Shown here: piece by piece, positions 16,613 through 25,715 of the stretch
How positions within the stretch are numbered: position 1 is the stretch's first letter
How the letters are laid out: every line of letters begins with the position of its first letter
DNA from: Streptomyces neyagawaensis
GTDB taxonomy: Bacteria; Actinomycetota; Actinomycetes; Streptomycetales; Streptomycetaceae
Length of the DNA stretch: 64,000 nucleotides
Reading direction: 5' to 3'
Assembly: GCF_023516595.1 (NCBI RefSeq)
Contig: NZ_JAMGBG010000057.1
Span: 28,087 to 92,086, forward strand
Notes under the pieces: generated by a model
Databases searched by the model: none
What the model was told of the DNA's origin: nothing
The model's input: the letters and a program-made list of their open reading frames with translations, nothing else
Translations under genes and position numbers: made by a program

Positions 16613-18619
16613 ATGCCGATATCCGCGCGACGCGCCCCCCACTCGACCTGGAGATCTCTCGCCACGGTCGCCACGTCCGCCGTCCTGATGGCCACCTTCG
16701 TCACCCCGGCGGTCGCCGACAGCGCGACGCCGCGGAAGAGCCGGCCCGTCTACGCCTACGACAAGGCCATCCGCGAGGCCGTTTGGGTGGACACCGGACT
16801 CGACGGCGACCGCGACGGGAACAACGACCGCGTCGCCGTCGACATCGTCCGCCCGAGTGAACCCGCCCAGCAGGGCCGGAAGATCCCCGTGATCATGGAC
16901 GCCAGCCCCTACTACTCGTGCTGTGGACGCGGCAACGAGAGCCAGCGCAAGACGTACGACGCGAACGGCAACGTTGTCCAGATGCCGCTGTTCTACGACA
17001 ACTACTTCGTGCCCCGCGGCTACGCCTTCGTCGCTGTCGACCTCGCCGGGACCAACCGCTCCGACGGCTGCGTGGACGTCGGCGGCCGCTCCGACATCCA
17101 GTCCGCCAAAGCGGTCGTCGACTGGCTCAACGGTCGCGGAAGGGCGTACACCACCCGCACGGGCTCCACGAAGGCCAAGGCCGGCTGGACCAACGGCAGA
17201 ACCGGCATGATCGGCAAGAGCTACGACGGCACCATCGCCAACGGGGTCGCCGCGACCGGCGTCGAGGGCCTGGAGACCATCGTCCCGATCGGCGCCATCT
17301 CCTCCTGGTACGACTACTACTTCGCCAAGGGCGCCCCCCTCTACAGCTCCGGTCCGGACTGGCTGTCCGACGCCATCGAGAGCCCCGAGGCCCGCGCCAA
17401 GTGCGCCCACGTCCAGCAGGCGCTCGTGGACGGCGCACCGCGCACCGGTGACTGGACGCGGCTGTGGACCGAGCGCGACTACGTCAAGGACGTCCGCAAG
17501 ATCGACGCCAGCGTCTTCGTCATCCACGGGCAGCAGGACCTCAACGTCCGCCCCAAGCACTTCGGTCAGTGGTGGGACGCCCTTGCGAAGCACGGCGTCG
17601 AGCGCAAGATCTGGCTCTCCCAGACCGGCCACGTCGACCCCTTCGACTTCCGCCGCGCCGCCTGGGTCGACACCCTGCACCGCTGGTTCGACCACGAACT
17701 CCTCGGCTACGACAACGGCATCGACGACGAGCCCATGGCCGACATCGAGCGCCACCCCGACCAGTGGGTGACGACGAAGACCTGGCCGCCGCGCGCGACG
17801 AAGACCACGACCCTCCGCCCCGGCAAGGGCGCCCGGGCCGGCGTCGGCACCCTCGGTCTGCGCAAGCGGTCCGGCACCGAGACCTTCACCGACAACCCCA
17901 CCCTGAACGAGACCGACTGGGCGGCCCACATCGGCCGGTCAACCCCCGAGAAGGCGGGCTTCGTCACCGCCCCGCTCACCAGGGACCTGCGGCTGTCCGG
18001 CTCCACCAAGGTGACCGTCACCGCCACGCCCACCACCTCCACCGCCCACCTGTCGGCGATCCTCGTGGACCTCGGCCCGGACACCATCCGCGACTACTCC
18101 TCCACCGGCGAGGGCATCACCACCCTCACCGACCGCACCTGCTGGGGCCCGAGCACCCCCGGTGACAGCTCCTGCTACCTGAAGACCCGCGCGAAGAACG
18201 CCGCCGTGGACTACACGATCTTCAGCCGCGGCTGGGCCGACCTCGGCAACCACTCCTCCGGCACCGGCTCCCCGCTCACCCCCGGCACCGCGTACACCCT
18301 CACCCTCGATCTGCACGCGAGCGATCACGTCGTCCCGGCCGGCCACCGGCTCGCCCTCATCGTCGCGGGCACCGACGAGGGCCTCATCGACCCGCCGTCG
18401 ACGACCCCCACCCTGACCCTCGACCTCAAGCGCACCTACGCCAAGGTGCCGCTGGTCGGCGGACCCACCGCCTTCAAGAAGGCGACCTCGGGCGCCACCT
18501 CCGCACCGAAGGGATCCACCTCCGCACCGGAGGGATCCCCGTCCGCACCGAAGGGCTCCGTCCTCGGCGGCGTCGGCGACCCGAGCGGGCCCGCCCGTCT
18601 CCCCGGTGACGGCGCATGA
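16613..18619 (+). CDS. Secreted Xaa-Pro dipeptidyl-peptidase (S15 / CocE-NonD family)
   Basis: A 668-residue secreted serine peptidase. The signal peptide (RRAPHSTWRSLATVAT onwards, ending TPAVADS) is followed by an alpha/beta-hydrolase domain. The nucleophile is in GMIGKSYDGT, the acid in HGQQDLNVRP and the histidine in QTGHVDPFDF. The C-terminal third is the beta-sandwich typical of the S15/CocE group. The last 60 residues are low-complexity with a seven-residue repeat. No ribosome binding site is close to ATG 16613. A carboxypeptidase gene overlaps its end by four bases, so both are probably made together for extracellular peptide breakdown. Confidence 0.9.
   Translation: MPISARRAPHSTWRSLATVATSAVLMATFVTPAVADSATPRKSRPVYAYDKAIREAVWVDTGLDGDRDGNNDRVAVDIVRPSEPAQQGRKIPVIMDASPYYSCCGRGNESQRKTYDANGNVVQMPLFYDNYFVPRGYAFVAVDLAGTNRSDGCVDVGGRSDIQSAKAVVDWLNGRGRAYTTRTGSTKAKAGWTNGRTGMIGKSYDGTIANGVAATGVEGLETIVPIGAISSWYDYYFAKGAPLYSSGPDWLSDAIESPEARAKCAHVQQALVDGAPRTGDWTRLWTERDYVKDVRKIDASVFVIHGQQDLNVRPKHFGQWWDALAKHGVERKIWLSQTGHVDPFDFRRAAWVDTLHRWFDHELLGYDNGIDDEPMADIERHPDQWVTTKTWPPRATKTTTLRPGKGARAGVGTLGLRKRSGTETFTDNPTLNETDWAAHIGRSTPEKAGFVTAPLTRDLRLSGSTKVTVTATPTTSTAHLSAILVDLGPDTIRDYSSTGEGITTLTDRTCWGPSTPGDSSCYLKTRAKNAAVDYTIFSRGWADLGNHSSGTGSPLTPGTAYTLTLDLHASDHVVPAGHRLALIVAGTDEGLIDPPSTTPTLTLDLKRTYAKVPLVGGPTAFKKATSGATSAPKGSTSAPEGSPSAPKGSVLGGVGDPSGPARLPGDGA
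18500..18562 (+). repeat. Three tandem 21-bp coding repeats (SAPKGS-type)
   Basis: Units at 18500-18520, 18521-18541 and 18542-18562 each read TCCGCACCGRAGGG followed by a TCC triplet or close variant. They encode SAPKGST, SAPEGSP and SAPKGSV at the C-terminus of the S15 peptidase. The number of units is likely to vary among strains. Confidence 0.8.
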
Positions 18620-19884
18620 GGGCCCGGATCGCCGCGCTGCTCGCCACCGTGCTTGCCGCGCCCCTGCTGTCGGCCCCCGCGTACGCGGGGGACACCACGC
18701 CCCTGCCGCGCACCGGATTCGAGCAGTCCGGCGGAGCCCGGTGGACGAGCCAGCCGGAAGAGGAGGAGTTCCTCGCCGCGGTGGACCGGGCGAGCCACCG
18801 CGTGTCGGTCGCCCGCGTCGGCACCACGGCGCAGGACCGCCCGCTCCACCTCGTCCGGATCGGCACCCGACCCACCTCGCGGACGGTGCTCCTCGTGTGC
18901 AGCCAGCACGGCGACGAGCCCTCCGGCCGCGAGGCGTGCCTCACCACCGTCCGGGACCTCGCCCGGCCCGGGGACCGGCGGACCGAGCGATTGCTGAAAA
19001 CCACCACCGTGCTGGTGGTGCCCACCGCCAATCCCGACGGCAGGGCCGCCGACACCCGCGGCAACAGCGACGGCGTCGACATCAACCGCGACCATCTGGC
19101 CCTGCGAACCGCGGAGGCCAGGACGCTCGCCGCGATCGTCCGCGATCGCAAACCGGATATTGTCTACGACCTGCACGAGTACGGCGCCACACCCCCGTAC
19201 TACGACAAGGACCTGTTCGACCTCTGGCCGCGCAACCTCAACACGGACACGGCCGTCCACACCGAGGCGCGCACCCTGTCCCTGGAGCACGTACGGCCGG
19301 CGGCGCGGGCGGCGGGCCACTCGACGGGCACGTACGGCATCTGGACCGACCCGGTCACCGGCGAACCGATTCGGCAGGTCGCGGGCGACGGCCAGGAACG
19401 CATTCTGCGGAACATGTCCGGCGTCAAGCACTCCGTCGGCCTGCTCATCGAGAGCCGTGTCGAACCTCAGACGCCGGACACTCCCGAGCCGGTCAACAAC
19501 CGTCGTCGCGTGGAGTCCCAACGCGCGGCCCTCCAGGGCCTGTTCGGGTTCACGGTGGAGCGGGGCCGCCAGGTCGACGCGGCGACCCGCGCGGCCCGTC
19601 TCGCCGGCCTCGGCGACACCGGGCCGGTCTATCTCGGCGGCGCCGACAACGACCCCGCCGAACCCGCCGAGGTGCTCCAGGACCCGCCCTGCGGCTACCG
19701 GCTCACCGCTGGGCAGTACGCGGAGGTCGGCGACGAGCTGGCCCTGCACGGCGTGCGCGCGCGTACCCGCGACGACGGTGTGCTCGTTCCGTTGCGCCAG
19801 CAACTGCGCGCGCTCGTTCCCCTGCTCCTGGACGAACGGGCGCCGTACCACCTGACGGTGGGAGAACCCGACACCGCCTGTTGA
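18616..19884 (+). CDS. Secreted zinc carboxypeptidase (peptidase M14 family)
   Basis: A 422-residue secreted metallopeptidase. The signal peptide reads MRARIAALLATVLAAPLLSA with cleavage after AYA. Zinc ligands are the His and Glu of SQHGDEPSGRE and the His of YDLHEYG; NPDGR and DINRDH give the usual substrate Arg/Asn region. The distal part contains IESR, with a Glu that could be the general base. It overlaps the preceding S15 peptidase by four bases (ATGA), implying translational coupling. The pair would remove dipeptides from one end and residues from the other in the medium. Confidence 0.9.
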   Translation: MRARIAALLATVLAAPLLSAPAYAGDTTPLPRTGFEQSGGARWTSQPEEEEFLAAVDRASHRVSVARVGTTAQDRPLHLVRIGTRPTSRTVLLVCSQHGDEPSGREACLTTVRDLARPGDRRTERLLKTTTVLVVPTANPDGRAADTRGNSDGVDINRDHLALRTAEARTLAAIVRDRKPDIVYDLHEYGATPPYYDKDLFDLWPRNLNTDTAVHTEARTLSLEHVRPAARAAGHSTGTYGIWTDPVTGEPIRQVAGDGQERILRNMSGVKHSVGLLIESRVEPQTPDTPEPVNNRRRVESQRAALQGLFGFTVERGRQVDAATRAARLAGLGDTGPVYLGGADNDPAEPAEVLQDPPCGYRLTAGQYAEVGDELALHGVRARTRDDGVLVPLRQQLRALVPLLLDERAPYHLTVGEPDTAC

Positions 19885-19968
19885 AGAAGAAGGGGTCGGG
19901 GTCACATGTGGGAGGGCTCGCTGGGCAGGAGTAGCTGAGTTCCAGCCACTCCCGGAAAGGTTCCACCT

Positions 19969-21693
19969 GTGACGCACGACCAGACCACCACCCACCACGG
20001 GGGAGGCCTGCTTCCCGGCTCGGAGGCAGGTCTCCCCGGCGGCGGGCGGCCCAGAACCGATCGCGTCGTGTTCGGCGTGACGGCAGCACTGACCTTGGCG
20101 TTCGTGCTCTGGGGCGCCCTCGCCACCGACTCGCTGGAGAGCGTCTCCGGCAAGATGCTGAGCGGCCTCATCCACAACGGCGGTTGGGCGTTCATGCTGG
20201 CCGCCTCCTGCTTCGTGATCTTCGCCCTGTGGCTCGCCGCCAGCCGCTACGGCCGTATCCACCTCGGCGTGGAGGGGGAGAAGCCCGAGTTCCGCACGGT
20301 GTCGTGGGTCGCCATGATGTTCAGCGCAGGCATGGGCATCGGCCTGATGTTCTACGGCGTCAGCGAGCCCCTCGCGCACTTCACCACGCCCCCGCCGGGC
20401 ACCAACCCGGAGGTGGCCGGTGAGCGCATGGAGACGGCGATGGCGACCACGCTGTTCCACTGGACGCTCCACCCCTGGGCGATCTACGCGGTGGTCGGAC
20501 TCGCCATCGCCTACAGCACGTTCCGCAAGCGCCGCCGCCAGACCATCAGCGCCGTCTTCACCCCGCTGATCGGCGAGAAGCACGCCAACGGCACCGGCGG
20601 CCGGATCATCGACATCCTCGCCATCGTGGCCACCATCTTCGGCTCGGCGGCCTCCCTCGGTCTCGGAGCGCTCCAGATCGGCTCCGGCGCGCGGGAGCTG
20701 GACTGGATGGACAAGGTGAGCACCGGGCTGCTCGTCGGCATCATCGCCGTGCTGACCCTCGCCTTCGTCGCCTCCGCGGTGTCCGGCGTGGAGAAGGGCA
20801 TCCAATGGCTGTCCAACACCAACATGGTGCTGGCCCTGGCCCTGCTCCTCTTCGTCTTCGTGGCCGGCCCGACCATCCTCGTCCTCGACCTCCTGCCCAC
20901 CTCGGTCTTCTCCTACCTCGGCGACCTGCCGCAGCTCGCCGGCCGCACCGAGGCGTCGGGCGGCAAGGGCGTGGCCGACTGGCTGAGCAGCTGGACCGTC
21001 TTCTACTGGGCGTGGTGGATCTCCTGGACGCCCTTCGTCGGCATGTTCATCGCGCGCATCAGCCGTGGCCGCACCATCCGCCAGTTCATCGGCGGTGTGA
21101 TACTCGTGCCCAGCTCGGTCAGCCTCGTGTGGTTCGCGGTGTTCGGCGGCACGGCCATGAAGCTCCAGGACCAGGGCCGACTCGGCGACGAGTCCACCCC
21201 CGAGGGCCAATTGTTCGCCGTCCTCAACCAGTTCCCGGCGGCCACCGTCACAAGTCTGTTGGTGATGGTCCTGGTCGGCATCTTCTTCGTCTCCGGCGCC
21301 GACGCCGCCTCCATCGTCATGGGCACGCTCTCCCAGCGCGGCGCTCTCGAACCGGGCCGCTTCGTCGTCGTCTTCTGGGGCGTCCTCACCGGAGCCGTCG
21401 CCGCGATCATGCTGCTCGTCGGCAGCGGCCAGGGCGACGCCCTCACCGGCCTGCAGAACCTCACGATCCTGGCGGCCGCCCCGTTCGTCCTGGTCATGAT
21501 CGGTATGTGTGTGGCGCTCATGCGCGACCTGCGCCGTGATTCGGTGATCGTGCGGGAGGAGATGGCCTCGGAGGCCGTCGAACTCGCCGTCATCGAGGGC
21601 CACAAGCGCTACGACGGCGAGTTCGAGATCAGGGTCGGCCCGGGGCAGGGAACGGAGATCGAGGGCGACCCCATCGGACACCGGAAGGAATGA
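19969..21693 (+). CDS. BCCT family transporter (betaine/carnitine/choline)
   Basis: A 574-residue membrane protein with twelve predicted segments. It carries the family signature around WAWWISWTPFVGMFIARISRGRTIRQF, and GMGIGLMFYGVSEPLAHF in the substrate and sodium region. It should import a quaternary ammonium compound, probably glycine betaine or choline, for osmoprotection. The C-terminal tail of about 50 residues is charged (EIRVGPGQGTEIEGD), as in osmosensing members. GTG 19969 is preceded by GGAAAGG. Confidence 0.93.
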   Translation: MTHDQTTTHHGGGLLPGSEAGLPGGGRPRTDRVVFGVTAALTLAFVLWGALATDSLESVSGKMLSGLIHNGGWAFMLAASCFVIFALWLAASRYGRIHLGVEGEKPEFRTVSWVAMMFSAGMGIGLMFYGVSEPLAHFTTPPPGTNPEVAGERMETAMATTLFHWTLHPWAIYAVVGLAIAYSTFRKRRRQTISAVFTPLIGEKHANGTGGRIIDILAIVATIFGSAASLGLGALQIGSGARELDWMDKVSTGLLVGIIAVLTLAFVASAVSGVEKGIQWLSNTNMVLALALLLFVFVAGPTILVLDLLPTSVFSYLGDLPQLAGRTEASGGKGVADWLSSWTVFYWAWWISWTPFVGMFIARISRGRTIRQFIGGVILVPSSVSLVWFAVFGGTAMKLQDQGRLGDESTPEGQLFAVLNQFPAATVTSLLVMVLVGIFFVSGADAASIVMGTLSQRGALEPGRFVVVFWGVLTGAVAAIMLLVGSGQGDALTGLQNLTILAAAPFVLVMIGMCVALMRDLRRDSVIVREEMASEAVELAVIEGHKRYDGEFEIRVGPGQGTEIEGDPIGHRKE

Positions 21694-21785
21694 CCGCCAC
21701 CGGGGAGCGCCGCACCGGCCCGGTGCCCGCTGCCTCCGGCCCGATGACCCTAGCCCCCCACCCGGCCCCCCGCCCGGCCCCGCCG

Positions 21786-22736
21786 TCACCCGGCGGCGAG
21801 TTCCGCGGCCTCCCGGGCGCATCCCCAGGCCACCGTCACGCCTGCCCCGCCGTGCCCGTAGTTGTGCACCAACAGCCGTCCGGCCGCCGCACGCTCACGC
21901 TCCAGCCGTACGGCGGGCCGGGCCGGCCGCAGCCCCACCCGGTGCTCGATCACCCGCGCCCCCGCGATCTCCGGCCGCACGGCCGCGCACCGCCGCACGA
22001 TCGCCTCGGCGGTCACGGGATCGGGCGTCATGGACCACGCGTCCTCCTCCGCCGTCCCCCCGAGGATCAACCCGCCCGGCTGCGGAATGAAGTACGTGCT
22101 CGTCGCGTCGGAGTGGTCCACCGACGTCATCCAGGTGGTGACCCCCGGGTTCTCCACCACCACCAACTGCCCCCGCACCGGCCGCACCGAAGGGTCCGGC
22201 ACCAGGTCGCGGGCGTCGAGCCCCGTGCAGTTGACGACCACCCGGGCGTCGACCGCCGAGAGGTCCGTGACCGCGCGCTCCTCGACCGTCCCGCCCGCCG
22301 CGACGAACCGCTCGCGCAGCCACCGCAGATGGACCGGCATGTCGATCACCGGCAGCCGCGCCCAGAGCCCGGTCCCCGCGTACTCCTGTGCCGTGGCGGC
22401 CCGCAGCCCCGCCACCCGCGAGGCCCACGCCCCGAGCGCGTCCAGTGTGGTCTCGCCGTGTACGCCCTCGACCATGCGTACGCCCGTCTCGTCCGGCCGC
22501 GCCGCCAACTCCTCGTACACCGCCAGCGATACGAGCGCCCACGCGCCGACGAGCGCCTCCGGCTCGATGCGGTACGGCCACCACAGCCCGCCCGCCACGG
22601 CGGACGTGGTCCGCTCCGCGGGCTCCCGTGCCCAGAGGCGTACCTGTCGGCCGCTCTCCGCGAGGACTACGGCCGTCGTCAGACCGATGACACCGCCACC
22701 GACCACGATCACATCGCTGTTCGATTCCTTGGTCAC
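21786..22736 (-). CDS. FAD-dependent D-amino-acid oxidase-type protein
   Basis: A 316-residue flavoprotein of the DAAO family. The N-terminal FAD motif is DVIVVGGGVIGLTTAVVLAE, then the GGLWWPYR loop. Later blocks VVNCTGLDARDL, RPVRGQLVVV, RVGLRPARPAVRLE (substrate-carboxylate Arg region) and HNYGHGGAGVTVAWG (dinucleotide-binding C-terminus) match D-amino-acid or D-aspartate oxidase. It would oxidise a D-amino acid to a keto acid with ammonia and peroxide. It is divergent from the next gene with 66 bp between starts. Confidence 0.9.
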   Translation of the reverse strand: MTKESNSDVIVVGGGVIGLTTAVVLAESGRQVRLWAREPAERTTSAVAGGLWWPYRIEPEALVGAWALVSLAVYEELAARPDETGVRMVEGVHGETTLDALGAWASRVAGLRAATAQEYAGTGLWARLPVIDMPVHLRWLRERFVAAGGTVEERAVTDLSAVDARVVVNCTGLDARDLVPDPSVRPVRGQLVVVENPGVTTWMTSVDHSDATSTYFIPQPGGLILGGTAEEDAWSMTPDPVTAEAIVRRCAAVRPEIAGARVIEHRVGLRPARPAVRLERERAAAGRLLVHNYGHGGAGVTVAWGCAREAAELAAG

Positions 22737-22802
22737 GAGGGGACGTTAACGGAATATGTCATGCCGTGCTCACAAGTCTGACTTTGTGGGGATACTCACA
22801 CC

Positions 22803-23831
22803 ATGTCTGCCGAGTACGCGACCTTCGGCCTGGCACCGGCGATCCGCGCCGGTGGCGTCCTCGCCGACGGTGCCTACCAAGCCCACCGGGACTTCGTGGA
22901 CTTCATCGTCGACGGACGCCCGCTGCTGTTCCAGCTCTCCGACCTCGACGCCGTCTCCCCGCTCGCCTCCGACGTCCCGCCCTCGATCTTCACCGCCCAG
23001 GTGCGCAGCCTGCTCCTGGAGGCCGACGCGCCCCTGGCCGGCGGCCGGTACGTCATCTACGGCTGCCCCGAGTGCGCGGACCTCGCCTGCGGGGCCGTGA
23101 CCGCGGTGATAGAGCGGGACGGCGACGACTACGTGTGGCGCGACTTCGCCTGGCAGACGGACGGGGAGGCCGACCTCGGACTGAACGGCTACACCGGCAT
23201 CGGCCCCTTCCGGTTCCACGGCTCCGAGTACCGGAGCGCCCTGCAGTCGCTGCTGCGCGAGGACGCCGACGAAACGTCGCCGCGTCGACGGGTCCTCCTC
23301 ATCGGTGCCCGGGTCGCCGTCCTCGCCAAACTCGCCGCCGCCCTGCGGGCCATCGGGATCGGCGCCGACATAGCGCACGACGCCGCCGGTGTGCCCGACG
23401 AGGAACTGCGCGGCTACGGCGCGGTCGTCTTCGGCCGGGCCGTCGGAGAACAGGGCCGGCAGGCGGTCCGGCGGGCCTTCGACCGGGCGGGGGTGGAGGT
23501 CGCGTACGTCGACGGGTTCGCCCCGATCATTCCGCTCCTCGTCGCGCAGATCGAGAACGCGCTCGACCGCAGCCCGGCCGAGCAGCGCCGGCTCACCCGG
23601 CTGATCGCGGCGGACGGGCAGGCCGGGATCGAGATCACCTCGACCTGCCGGGTGGAGCTCACCGCGTACCGCCTCGACCGGCTGTACCGGACGCACACGT
23701 ACCGGTTCTTCGACGGGATCCTGCCGGCGGGGCAGCACCGGATCGGGCTGGACGCGAAGTCCGTGAAGGGGGAGTCGTTCATCGTGGCCCGGACCACGGG
23801 CACGGTGCTGGTGGAGCCGATGGGGCGGTGA
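22803..23831 (+). CDS. Conserved protein of unknown function with a Rossmann-like middle
   Basis: 342 residues, not recognised as a named family. The first 150 residues are a mixed alpha/beta domain with a Cys-x2-Cys-x4-Cys cluster (GCPECADLACG) that could bind a metal. Residues about 160-260 look like a Rossmann-type fold (RRVLLIGARVAVLAKLAAAL, then DIAHDAAGV and GAVVFGRAVG). The C-terminal 80 residues are a beta-rich domain (RLYRTHTYRFFDGIL, SFIVARTTG). No signal peptide or membrane segment is seen. A 30-bp minisatellite begins at its stop codon. An NAD-binding or sensing role is only a guess. Confidence 0.7.
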   Translation: MSAEYATFGLAPAIRAGGVLADGAYQAHRDFVDFIVDGRPLLFQLSDLDAVSPLASDVPPSIFTAQVRSLLLEADAPLAGGRYVIYGCPECADLACGAVTAVIERDGDDYVWRDFAWQTDGEADLGLNGYTGIGPFRFHGSEYRSALQSLLREDADETSPRRRVLLIGARVAVLAKLAAALRAIGIGADIAHDAAGVPDEELRGYGAVVFGRAVGEQGRQAVRRAFDRAGVEVAYVDGFAPIIPLLVAQIENALDRSPAEQRRLTRLIAADGQAGIEITSTCRVELTAYRLDRLYRTHTYRFFDGILPAGQHRIGLDAKSVKGESFIVARTTGTVLVEPMGR

Positions 23832-23957
23832 CCGGCGGTGAGGGTGCCGGTGGGGCGGTGACCGGGGGCGAGGGCGCCGATGGGGCAGTGACCGTACGCG
23901 AGGGTGCCTGTGGGACCCTGACCGGAGGTGAGGGGCGCCGTGGGGCGGTGACGGGCC
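23829..23957 (+). repeat. 30-bp minisatellite starting at a stop codon
   Basis: Four units of exactly 30 bp start at 23829, 23859, 23889 and 23919, and a partial fifth starts at 23949. The consensus is TGACCGGNGG-NGAGGGYGCC-GGTGGGGCGG. The first TGA is the stop codon of the upstream gene. The last unit reaches to within about 50 bp of the next gene. Confidence 0.9.
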
Positions 23958-23997
23958 GCGGTTGTCGGTCGGCCGCGGGTCGTTAGGATCGCACCCT

Positions 23998-25638
23998 GTG
24001 ACCGCCACCCTCGTCGTCAAGAACCTCGCCGCCGGCCACGGCGACCGCTCGCTCTTCTCCGGACTCGACCTCGTGGTCGCCCCCGGCGATGTGATCGGGC
24101 TGGTCGGCGCCAACGGCGCGGGCAAGTCCACGCTGCTGCGGCTGCTCGCCGGGCTCCTCCCGCCGGAACAGGGGGAGCTGCGGCTGTCCCCGCCCACGGC
24201 CACCGTCGGGCACCTCCCGCAGGAGCCGGAGCGCCGCGAGGGCGAGACGGTCCGGGAGTTCCTCGCCCGCCGCACCGGCGTCGCGGAGGCCCAGCGTGTG
24301 ATGGACGACGCCACCCAGGGGCTCGTGGACGGGGCGCCCGGCGCGGACGACGCGTACTCGGCCGCCCTGGAGCGCTGGCTCGACCTCGGCGGCGCCGACC
24401 TCGACGAACGGGCGGCGGAGGTCGTCGACTCCCTCGGCCTGGCCGTCGACCTGGACCAGCCGATGACCGGCCTCTCCGGCGGCCAGGCCGCCCGCGCCGG
24501 CCTCGCCTCCCTCCTCCTCTCCCGCTACGACGTCTTCCTCCTCGACGAACCCACCAACGACCTCGACCTCGACGGCCTGGAACGCCTCGAACGCTTCGTG
24601 AGCGGCCTGCGCGCCGGCACGGTCGTCGTCAGCCACGACCGCGAGTTCCTCACCCGCACCGTCACCAAGGTCCTCGAACTCGACCTGGCACAGCAGCAGA
24701 TCAACCTCTACGGCGGCGGCTACGAGGCGTACCTGGAGGAGCGCGACACGGCCCGGCGGCACGCCCGCGAGGACTACGAGGAGTACGCCGACAAGAGGGC
24801 CGCGCTCCAGGACCGCGCCCAGATGCAGCGCTCCTGGATGGACAAGGGCGTCAAGAACGCCCGACGCAAGGCGGGCAACGACAACGACAAGATCGGCCGC
24901 AAGTTCCGCAGTGAGGCCAGCGAGAAGCAGGCCGCGAAGGCCCGGCAGACCCAGCGCATGATCGAGCGCCTCGACGTCGTCGAGGAGCCGCGCAAGGAGT
25001 GGGAGCTGCGTATGGAGATCGCGTCGGCCCCGCGCTCCGGCGCCGTCGTCGCGACCTTGCGCGACGCACAGGTGAAGCGGGGCGATTTCGCCTTCGGCCC
25101 GGTGTCCCTGCAGATCGACTGGGCCGACCGCGTCGCCATCACCGGCGCGAACGGCGCGGGCAAGTCCACGCTGCTCGGCGCCCTGCTGGGCCGGATCCCG
25201 CTGGACTCGGGCGACGCCTCCCTCGGCTCCGGTGTCCTCGTCGGCGAGGTCGACCAGGCCCGCGCGCTCTTCCACGGCCCCGAGTCCCTCCTCGACGCCT
25301 TCTGCGCGGCCGTGCCCGACACCGAGCCGGCCGAGGTCCGCACCCTCCTGGCCAAGTTCGGCCTGAAGTCCCACCACGTCCTGCGCCCCGCCGTGACCCT
25401 CTCACCCGGGGAACGCACCCGCGCCGCCCTCGCCCTCCTCCAGGGCCGGGGCGTGAACCTCCTGGTCCTGGACGAGCCGACCAACCACCTCGACCTGCCC
25501 GCCATCGAGCAGCTGGAGTCCGCCCTCGACGCCTACGAGGGCACGCTGCTCCTGGTCACCCACGACCGCCGCATGCTCGACGCGGTACGGGTGACCAGGC
25601 GCTTCGAGGTGACCTCGGGCAAGGTCACGGAGAACTGA
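23998..25638 (+). CDS. ABC-F family ATPase
   Basis: A 546-residue tandem ABC ATPase without membrane segments. Domain 1: GANGAGKST, LSGGQ, VFLLDEPTNDLD. Domain 2: GANGAGKST, LSPGE, LLVLDEPTNHLD. The linker (about residues 245-330) is strongly charged, with EEYADKRAALQDRAQMQRSW and NARRKAGNDNDKIGRKF, the arrangement of ABC-F translation factors. The second signature is LSPGE in place of LSGGE. GTG 23998 begins the conserved domain. Translation regulation or antibiotic protection are both possible. It has no long leader, unlike the ABC-F gene at 2644, so an EttA-like housekeeping role is at least as likely. Confidence 0.92.
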   Translation: MTATLVVKNLAAGHGDRSLFSGLDLVVAPGDVIGLVGANGAGKSTLLRLLAGLLPPEQGELRLSPPTATVGHLPQEPERREGETVREFLARRTGVAEAQRVMDDATQGLVDGAPGADDAYSAALERWLDLGGADLDERAAEVVDSLGLAVDLDQPMTGLSGGQAARAGLASLLLSRYDVFLLDEPTNDLDLDGLERLERFVSGLRAGTVVVSHDREFLTRTVTKVLELDLAQQQINLYGGGYEAYLEERDTARRHAREDYEEYADKRAALQDRAQMQRSWMDKGVKNARRKAGNDNDKIGRKFRSEASEKQAAKARQTQRMIERLDVVEEPRKEWELRMEIASAPRSGAVVATLRDAQVKRGDFAFGPVSLQIDWADRVAITGANGAGKSTLLGALLGRIPLDSGDASLGSGVLVGEVDQARALFHGPESLLDAFCAAVPDTEPAEVRTLLAKFGLKSHHVLRPAVTLSPGERTRAALALLQGRGVNLLVLDEPTNHLDLPAIEQLESALDAYEGTLLLVTHDRRMLDAVRVTRRFEVTSGKVTEN

Positions 25639-25665
25639 GCCGCAGGCCCACGGCCTCACGGCACA

Positions 25666-25705
25666 CCGGTGCCGGGCACCCCGCGAACGGGGCGCCCGGC
25701 ACCGG
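25666..25705. terminator. Strong bidirectional terminator between ABC-F and tex
   Basis: CCGGTGCCGGGC-A-CCCCG pairs with CGGGG-C-GCCCGGCACCGG around a CGAA tetraloop, an 18-19 bp stem with one A/C mismatch. It lies between convergent stop codons at 25638 and 25716. Confidence 0.9.
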
Positions 25706-25715
25706 ACCGGTCGGT

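Noticed and set aside
16590..16613. TTGACA as a -35 box for the S15 peptidase gene
   Set aside because: It lies only 18 bp before the start codon, so the -10 would fall inside the coding region.
18436..21822. Long minus-strand frame opposite the carboxypeptidase and BCCT genes
   Set aside because: An antisense artefact of high GC third positions; the plus-strand proteins are unambiguous.
23829..23957. CRISPR array
   Set aside because: The repeats are contiguous 30-bp units without unique spacers and no cas genes are present.
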